NCBI GenBank assembly: GCA_963920575.1
Contig: OY986974.1
Coordinates: 5,629,049 to 5,693,048 of the forward strand
Length of the DNA: 64,000 bases
DNA from: Narthecium ossifragum
Lineage: Eukaryota; Streptophyta; Magnoliopsida; Dioscoreales; Nartheciaceae
Direction of reading: 5' to 3'
Shown here: in pieces, positions 58,503 to 64,000 of the stretch
How the letters are laid out: each line of letters opens with the position of its first letter
Position numbering within the stretch: position 1 is the stretch's first letter
Translations under genes and position numbers: made by a program
Notes under the pieces: generated by a model
The model's input: the letters and a program-made list of their open reading frames with translations, nothing else
Databases searched by the model: none
What the model was told of the DNA's origin: nothing

Positions 58503-58884
58503 ATACTGTCAACCACACACCACAAAGAAAAGAAAAAGAAAACAGAAGTTTCGGAGGAGAGGAGAAAACCACGGAATGCCACAGCAAAAAGTATAAGTTT
58601 AGGTGAAGAAAATGTACCTAAGTGACGCGCGTCCGATCGATCGGGAAGATGGCCGATCAATCGGTAGGCCTCCCGATCGCTCGCCTGGTAGGCCGATCGG
58701 TCGGTAATCCGAGTTGCAGATAGCTTCTTCTCCAAAAAACTGTTGCTTTAATGCTACGAAAATCCCGAGAATTGTCAGAAAAATTCCTAAAAGTAAATGA
58801 AAAATAACTGAAAATAAAAACCTAACTATGCCTAGAAAAAGAGCAAAGAGAAAAATCAGAAACTTCTTTGAAAAATCAAAATCT
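58503..58884 (-). other. Athila-like element 5' leader with GATCGATC-type palindromes
   Basis: Between primer-binding site and gag. 58625-58705 holds four dyads of the cluster type seen at 49720 (cgatcgatcggg, cgatcaatcgg, cgatcgctcg, cgatcggtcgg). Confidence 0.65.
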
Positions 58885-58902
58885 TCCCCGGCAACGGCGC
58901 CA
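58885..58902 (-). promoter_or_regulatory. Athila-like primer-binding site
   Basis: On the minus strand tggcgccgttgccgggga, five bases inside the 5' LTR edge; tRNA-Asp is the usual primer for this site as I recall. Confidence 0.88.
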
Positions 58903-58907
58903 AAAAT

Positions 58908-60338
58908 TAATCGCTCACAAACGTCGTCGTTAAAACGTATGCAAAACGCAATTTAGAATTTATAATCCTTCAATCAATACTACTCTACAAACGTAGAACA
59001 GTGGTGAGATCCAGAGTCGAACCACATGGAAAGATTGTTTAACAAAAGAAGAAATCAAATTAAATCTCTAAACTCAAGTCCTAAGGCGAGGAAAAGGAGT
59101 TTCAATGGTTTTGTTATCTAAGAAATTAAACTACTGAAAAAGCAATGAAAAGGTTGGGATAAATCAATGAGAGAAAACCTAGGGATTACTCAATCCACTC
59201 TAATTTCACCTTTTGTATTCTCTAGTATCCTCTTGTTCTCTAATCTAGACATATGGAATCACGGCTTCTTAAGCTCGCATGAATCCCTAAAAGAACGCTC
59301 ATGTTATCCTACAGCATAGTCTATCTTCGCTTAGCATAGACTGTCTTCGGACTTAACCTGAGTACAATCTATCTTTGCTTAGCATAAACTATCTCAAAGG
59401 CATACACAAAAGCAAAATAAAAACCATCCTACGAATCTCTACCATCAAGCACAGCATTCAAGTAGGTCTGAATGTACGTCGAGGAACTCTGTTCCCTCAA
59501 CTCTTTATAATAAAACAAACCATATTCATAGGATCATGTCTTTGAAAAGATAACAAGAATCAAACTAGAAAATACAAAGAAGCTACACTAAAGCTTCATG
59601 AGATCCCTAAGGAAAGAGTTTAGCCACTCATCTTTTGGATGAGATCCATGTATTCGATGAAGAAAGTGAGGGATCCACTCCGCATCTCCGTCTTCTTCTC
59701 CAATCTGAATTCCTCTGTTTCTCTCTATGGAGGCCTTCTGGGTTTTGGCTAACAAAACCCTTTTTATATGTTAATTCCCGGAATTAGGGTTTAGGGTTAA
59801 GTTAGACCTCAAGTACAACTCGGAATTCCTGGTTCAACCCTGACAGCTTCTTCCAATCGCGACTGGACTCAACCGGTTCGGAATTTGAGAATAAGTACAA
59901 CACAAAAGATGTAGATTTGGAAGTCTTCTGTCATCTCCCGAAGAGTTTGTAATATTTGGACTTATCTAGAATATTTGACGAATATTCTCCCGCGCGTTGA
60001 CGGACCAGTCTTCCAGCAGCTAAATATCTTCATCTTTTCCCAAACTGCTATCAATCCATCTGGAATCTCTGAAAGTGTTCAACATGAAAGTTGTACGTCT
60101 TGATGTCTACTAGCTATCATTAAAATTTCAGAATAGTTGGAGAAAAGCATAATTTCTGGTGAGTATTGTACTAACAGTCGACAGAGCAGTGTATTTCAGC
60201 ATATTAACCGAATATCTTGCATTTCTTCTCAAAGCATGATTAAACCTGAAATCAACTTACAAGCTATCAAATACAAACACTCTCGGGCTAACAAATGTAA
60301 ATTAAGGGGTTTAAGTATGAATATTTAGTGACTCATCA
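58908..60338 (-). repeat. Athila-like element 5' LTR
   Basis: 1431 bp, about 98% like 51079-52510. Its inner edge has decayed from CA to TA (minus strand). Confidence 0.93.
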
Positions 60339-60343
60339 CATAT

Positions 60344-61994
60344 GCAGTTACTCTTGACATTTACCAGAAGTAATGAAAAGCTTGAGCCAAAATCCGTCGA
60401 AGAGTGTCGACGTAAAATTGATTGGCCCAAATGGAAATAAGCTATTCAAGCTGAATTAGACTCATTGACAAAACGAAATGTTTTTGGACCTATGGTCCAG
60501 ACACCAAAAGATGTCAAACCAGTGGGATACAAATGGGTATTTGTACGCAAGCGAAATGAGAAAAATGAGATTGTGCGATATAAAGCACGGCTTGTAGCAC
60601 AAGGTTTCTCGCAAAAGCCTGGTATAGACTATGAGGAGACATACTCTCCTGTAATGGATGCAATAACCTTTCGCTTCTTGATTGGTTTAGCAGTCTCAAA
60701 AATACTAGATATGCATCTAATGGATGTAGTCACGGCATACTTATATGGGTCACTAGATAGTGATATTTATATGAAAGTCCCTGAAGAACTTAAATTACCT
60801 GAAGCAAATAAATCTCGGGATTTGTATTCTATTAAACTTCAAAGATCCTTATATGGGTTAAAACAATCTGGCCGGATGTGGTACAATCGGCTCAGTGAAT
60901 ACCTCCTAAAAGAGGGATACTTAAACAACCAAATTTGCCCATGTGTCTTCATCAAGAAATCAAATTCTGGATTTGCTATTATTGCAGTATATGTAGATGA
61001 CCTGAATCTAATTGGGACTCCAGAAGAGCTCATAAAGGCATCTGATTATCTAAAGAAGGAATTTGAAATGAAAGATCTTGGAAAGAGAAAATTTTGCCTC
61101 GGCCTGCAGATCGAGCACTTTCCAAGTGGAATATTGGTTCACCAATCAAATTATACGGAAAAGGTCCTAAGACAATTTTACATGGACAAAACTCACCCAT
61201 TGAGTTCTCCAATGGTTGTCCGATCTCTTGATGTGAAGAAAGACCCTTTCCGCCCTCATGAAGATGGTAAATAACTCCTTGGTCCTAAAGTACCATATCT
61301 TAGTGCTATTGGAGCTCTCATGTATTTGACAAATTGCACACGTCCCGATATAGCCTTCGCAATCAATTTATTAGCAAGATTCAGTTCTGCACCGACCCGA
61401 AGGCACTGGAATGGCATCAAGCACATATTACGCTATCTTCGTGGAACTACAGATCTCGGACTATTTTTTTCAAATAATTCGAAACCACAGTTAGTTGGCT
61501 ACGCAGATGCTGGTTATCTCTCTGATCCACATAAGGCCAAGTCACAAACTGGCTATATTTTTCTATATGGTGGTACTGTCATATCTTGGCGATCTATGAA
61601 GCAGACGCTAACCGCCACCTCTTCAAATCATACTGAGATACTTGCTATTCATGAGACAAGTCGAGAATGTATCTGGTTAAGAAGTATGATGTAGCATATT
61701 CAAGATAGTTGTGGATTATCTTCAATCAGGAATATCCCGACGATATTATATGAAGCTAATGCAGCTTGCATCGCTCAAATCAGAGGAGGATATATCAAAG
61801 GCGATAGAACCAAGCATATATCTCCAAAGTTCTTTTACACGCATGAACTCCAGAAGAACGGTGATATTAATGTCCAGCAAATACGCTCTAGTGACAACTT
61901 GGCCGATTTATTTACAAAGGTATTACCGACGACGACATTCAAAAAGTTAGTACATGAGATCGGTATGCGTCATCTCAAAGATCTAAGTGCTTAA
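60344..61994 (+). pseudogene. pol: copia-2 Pol, part 3: reverse transcriptase and RNase H
   Basis: Resumes the copia frame after the gypsy element. VEECRRKIDWPKWK precedes a stop, then RT: GYKWVFVRKRNEKNEI, RYKARLVAQGFSQKPGIDYE, HLMDVVTAYLYGSLD, QRSLYGLKQSGRMWYNRL and catalytic AVYVDDLN. A TAA at 61272, then RNase H: YADAGYLSDPHKAKSQTGY, a stop at 61692, and LYEANAACIAQI, where the usual Asp of EDN is Ala. Ends MRHLKDLSA. With several stops and a lost catalytic residue it is dead. Confidence 0.88.
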
Positions 61995-62224
61995 ACTTAT
62001 CTTACATCTTAATGAGGGGGAGAAATATAGATACTGTACTCTTTTTCCTTCACCAAGGCTTTTTCGCACTGGGTTTTCCTTGACAAGGTTTTAATGAGGC
62101 AGTCTTGATAACCTGATATCTCTCTAAAGAATAGTGCACTCTTTTCCTTCACTGAGTTTTTATCCCATTGGGTTTTGCTTAACAAAGGTCTTTAACAAGG
62201 CGCATTCTTATACTAATGGTCATT

Positions 62225-62234
62225 CAAGGAGGAG
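62225..62234 (+). promoter_or_regulatory. copia-2 polypurine tract
   Basis: caaggaggag directly before the 3' LTR. Confidence 0.7.
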
Positions 62235-62523
62235 TGTTGTGAATCACGTGTAAATAGAGTGAATGACCATTACCTACCATCATTAATGAGGGTTGAAATT
62301 TACTTTCACCCATGTGATGATACTTTGTCTCATATGTACTCAAATGCCTAAAAATAGGCATTGGCTGATGGATGAAATGGAGATCAAAGAGAGGAAGTAG
62401 AGAGCAGCATAAGAGAAGTTTCACTCTCTCTCTCTCTACTTGTGTTCATCCTTCCTCTCTCCTTCGTTCTCTAATTGAAGTATAGTGTGTGTATGTTCTT
62501 TAGAACACATATACATTACAACA
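62235..62523 (+). repeat. copia-2 3' LTR
   Basis: 289 bp; longer than the 5' LTR by CT and GT repeat changes. Followed by gtttc. Confidence 0.95.
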
Positions 62524-62528
62524 GTTTC

Positions 62529-62895
62529 ATTTTTTATTTGATTAGTTCAGCCGGATAACTCCAAAAGCCCCCCTCCCCCTCTTTACTCTTTATTCAAGAA
62601 CTTTCTCAAGCAAGAGCATAATGAAACCCTAACCCTCAAAGAACATGATTAATACTACCTAGACCAAGACCGTCCATGCCTCTAGATGTCCCTGGCACTT
62701 GCTCCAGGCAGATCCTTGGAGCTAGCGAAGCTGGGTGCCTACAAACGATATATTATCAAATTTGATTCGAAGGATGTTGTTGACAAGGCGCTGATGGTCT
62801 TTCTGTTGGGAGGCTGACCAGCTTGACGAGGTTCATATCCTCCGTATATCAAAGGACTGAACAATGTGGAGGTTAATCTAACTTGTACTAGGGCC
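62529..62895 (+). pseudogene. Possible RNase H-like debris
   Basis: About 62690-62815 reads LALAPGRSLELAKLGAYKR then FDSKDVVDKAL, which resembles a plant RVT_3/RNase H helix-strand pair, but it is short and isolated. Confidence 0.35.
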
Positions 62896-63212
62896 TGTTG
62901 TATCTGAAATAGGATAAAAATAGTCAGTGAAGCATTGCTCGAAGACTAACAAAGCCAAATTATATGGGTGATTTGTGCACTTTTATTGTCCGCTTTTGGC
63001 CAGTAGGTCACCCATCCAGGAATCGCTTCAAGGCAAGCACGCTTAACCTTGGAGTTTTCTGGCGGATCACTACCATCACGGCTTTAAATCGCATTGTGTC
63101 TTACAAGGGTTACTAATATACTTATTATCTACGTGGGGTTATTTATCCGGTTACCTGGTTCGACCACATGCCCTCTAGGCGAACACTGACACCATCTACC
63201 CCGGGTCTTACA
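62896..63212 (-). repeat. Cassandra-like TRIM LTR containing a 5S rRNA-derived segment
   Basis: On the minus strand it runs from tgtaagacccggggtag to gatacaaca (317 bp). Within it, the complement of about 63000-63096 matches 5S rRNA at the internal promoter boxes. A single LTR with no clear target duplication, so solo or truncated. Confidence 0.7.
63000..63096 (-). pseudogene. 5S rRNA-derived sequence
   Basis: Minus strand: gttaagcgtgcttg (box A region) and ggatgggtgacct (box C region) are exact matches to plant 5S rRNA, separated by 16 bases as in 5S, while the 16 bases between have diverged. This pattern is known from Cassandra LTRs. It is not a functional 5S gene. Confidence 0.8.
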
Positions 63213-63650
63213 CGTCGGTTCTCCTATTGGATGTAATTGTCAAAGAGGAGGAGCTATGCTGGTTACGAAGGAGATTGGGAAGGAGACAAACTGTGCATGG
63301 TGTTTTTATGTCAGAGGAGTTCGGGCAATTTGCGATCTCGACGGTCTTTGGGGCAAGACCGTTCTTACATAGATCTTGTAAATGTAGGGTAGACTGTATA
63401 GCACGGTGCTACCGGATCTCCCGTGCGGACTTTGTTTGGCCCCCGGATGAGGGCCTGGAGGCCCTTGAGGGGGTGGTTGTAGCTTGTCTTGAACCTTAGT
63501 CGTTAGGCTTAGCTACCGCCGGAGGACTCGGGTGAGTTTTGCATGGTCTGGTGATGAGGCCCTCGAGGCCCTGGATTGTATTGTGTAATTGGTCATAGGT
63601 GTTAACCTCTTGGCTCAACTCATCAAAAAAAAAAGAAAAAAAAAAGAAGC
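63213..63650 (+). mobile_element. LINE 3' end with A-rich tail
   Basis: It ends 'ttggctcaactcatcaaaaaaaaaa', then aagaaa repeats to about 63648. The same tail phrase (ttggctTaactAatcaaaaa) ends the LINE at 36350, so both are probably one family. An upstream 90-codon frame (63227-63499) has no recognisable domain. The 5' end was not defined. Only the last bases are quoted, in part. Confidence 0.55.
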
Positions 63651-63664
63651 CTCTTATGATGGTT

Positions 63665-63910
63665 ATTCAATCAGATGCAAGTGTGTATAGATAGAGCTTG
63701 ACGATAAGAATTGGTGTCTGTTGGTTTGGAGAAGATGGCATGGAATGGTGTTTGGTTGAGAAGATGGAAGCTACTGACGTGCAAGAAGCAGAATTGAGGA
63801 CTTTCACGAGGGGTTTACAAGAGACATCTGTTAATCATAGCGTGCGCAAAACAGTTTTTGAGTTAGACTCACGGGATTTGGTGGAGTTGCTCAACGGAAG
63901 GAGATGCTAG
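63665..63910 (+). pseudogene. RNase H-like (RVT_3) fragment
   Basis: VIQSDASVYR, GVCWFGEDGMEWCLVEKM, TDVQEAELRTFTRGLQE and VFELDSRDLVELLNG follow the D...E...D order of the RVT_3 domain found in plant LINEs and related host proteins. A stop after VYR breaks the frame. It is probably an older LINE into which the preceding one inserted. Confidence 0.6.
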
Positions 63911-64000
63911 TTGCGGCACCTTGGTGTCCTTCTTTAGCAAGCTTGTTGGATGGCAACACACTTAGGGCGCGTTTGGATGCGTGTATTAAGGCCGAATCCG
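63911..64000. other. Window end, no feature seen
   Basis: Too short to assign; 'gggcgcgtttggatgcgtgtatt' (in part) near the end resembles common transposon-end sequence in plants. Confidence 0.3.

Larger units (their letters stand above)
51079..60338 (-). mobile_element. Non-autonomous Athila-like gypsy element (gag-protease only), nested in copia-2
   Basis: 9260 bp, LTRs 51079-52510 and 58908-60338, perfect 5-bp duplication catat (51074-51078 and 60339-60343). Genes read on the minus strand, so the right LTR is 5'. The primer-binding site (complement of 58885-58902) reads tggcgccgttgccgggga, the site typical of Athila-type elements. Gag and protease are recognisable, but no RT, RNase H or integrase is present anywhere in the 6.4-kb interior. 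It must have used enzymes in trans. LTRs differ by some two to three dozen changes, younger than the copia host, as nesting requires. Confidence 0.92.
45271..62523 (+). mobile_element. Older Ty1-copia retrotransposon (copia-2) split by two later insertions
   Basis: LTRs 45271-45555 (285 bp) and 62235-62523 (289 bp) differ at roughly nine positions plus small indels, so this is the oldest complete element here. Perfect 5-bp duplication gtttc (45266-45270 and 62524-62528). Without the solo LTR (48679-50431) and the gypsy element (51079-60338) the copia itself would be about 6.2 kb. Gag and pol lie in separate frames with a noncoding gap between them (47289-47411). Stops and frameshifts are numerous, and a catalytic RNase H Asp is replaced. 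Confidence 0.95.

Noticed and set aside
63000..63096. 5S rRNA gene
   Set aside because: Only the promoter boxes match; the rest has diverged and it sits in an LTR-like frame.

Overview
The window is nuclear DNA from a flowering plant. Two intron-bearing host genes with canonical GT..AG introns sit in a deep stack of plant transposable elements. The GC-rich coding exon of the sugar transporter would fit a monocot better than a eudicot, but that is a weak inference. About 80% of the bases are transposons or their relics. There is a 200-bp N gap at 8226-8425.

Layout: (1) 1-8499 is intergenic debris: a LINE remnant, two LTR-like relics, C-rich sequence and a regular 20-bp minisatellite. (2) 8500-18542 is a Ty1-copia element (TSD ctaac). 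A Mutator-type element (14733-17690, 114-bp TIRs, 9-bp TSD) is nested in it, and a solo LTR (15829-17277, TSD aaccc) is nested in that; an LTR-like insertion lies in its leader. (3) 19751-34472 is a young Ty3-gypsy element of the Tat type (RT, RNase H, second RNase H, integrase; LTRs differ at 6 of 1266 positions). On its opposite strand it carries a five-exon gene for a plant-mobile-domain (PMD) protein. (4) 36350-43807 is the host gene island: a 5'-truncated LINE, a polyol/monosaccharide transporter (exons 36906-36993 and 37117-38567) and a NUS1/NgBR/LEW1-like dolichol-synthesis subunit (eight coding exons, 283 aa). (5) 44407-44972 is a MITE. (6) 45271-62523 is a second, older copia element (TSD gtttc) split by a solo LTR (48679-50431, TSD atttg) and by a reverse-oriented, polymerase-less gypsy element (51079-60338, TSD catat) with Athila-like features. 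(7) 62529-64000 holds LINE/RNase H debris and a Cassandra-like LTR with 5S rRNA promoter boxes.

The most unusual material is in the retrotransposons. The Tat-type element combines a captured, spliced, antisense PMD gene with a very dense short motif (ATCGNCCA or its complement) across its LTRs and body; this arrangement recalls transposons that encode sequence-specific anti-silencing factors. The copia element at 45271 has a leader made of about a dozen tiny hairpins whose stems covary around a conserved pentaloop. The non-autonomous gypsy element has acidic tandem repeats where polymerase should be. Every autonomous-looking element here is broken by stops or single-base frameshifts, so none is predicted to be mobile unaided if the assembly is right.
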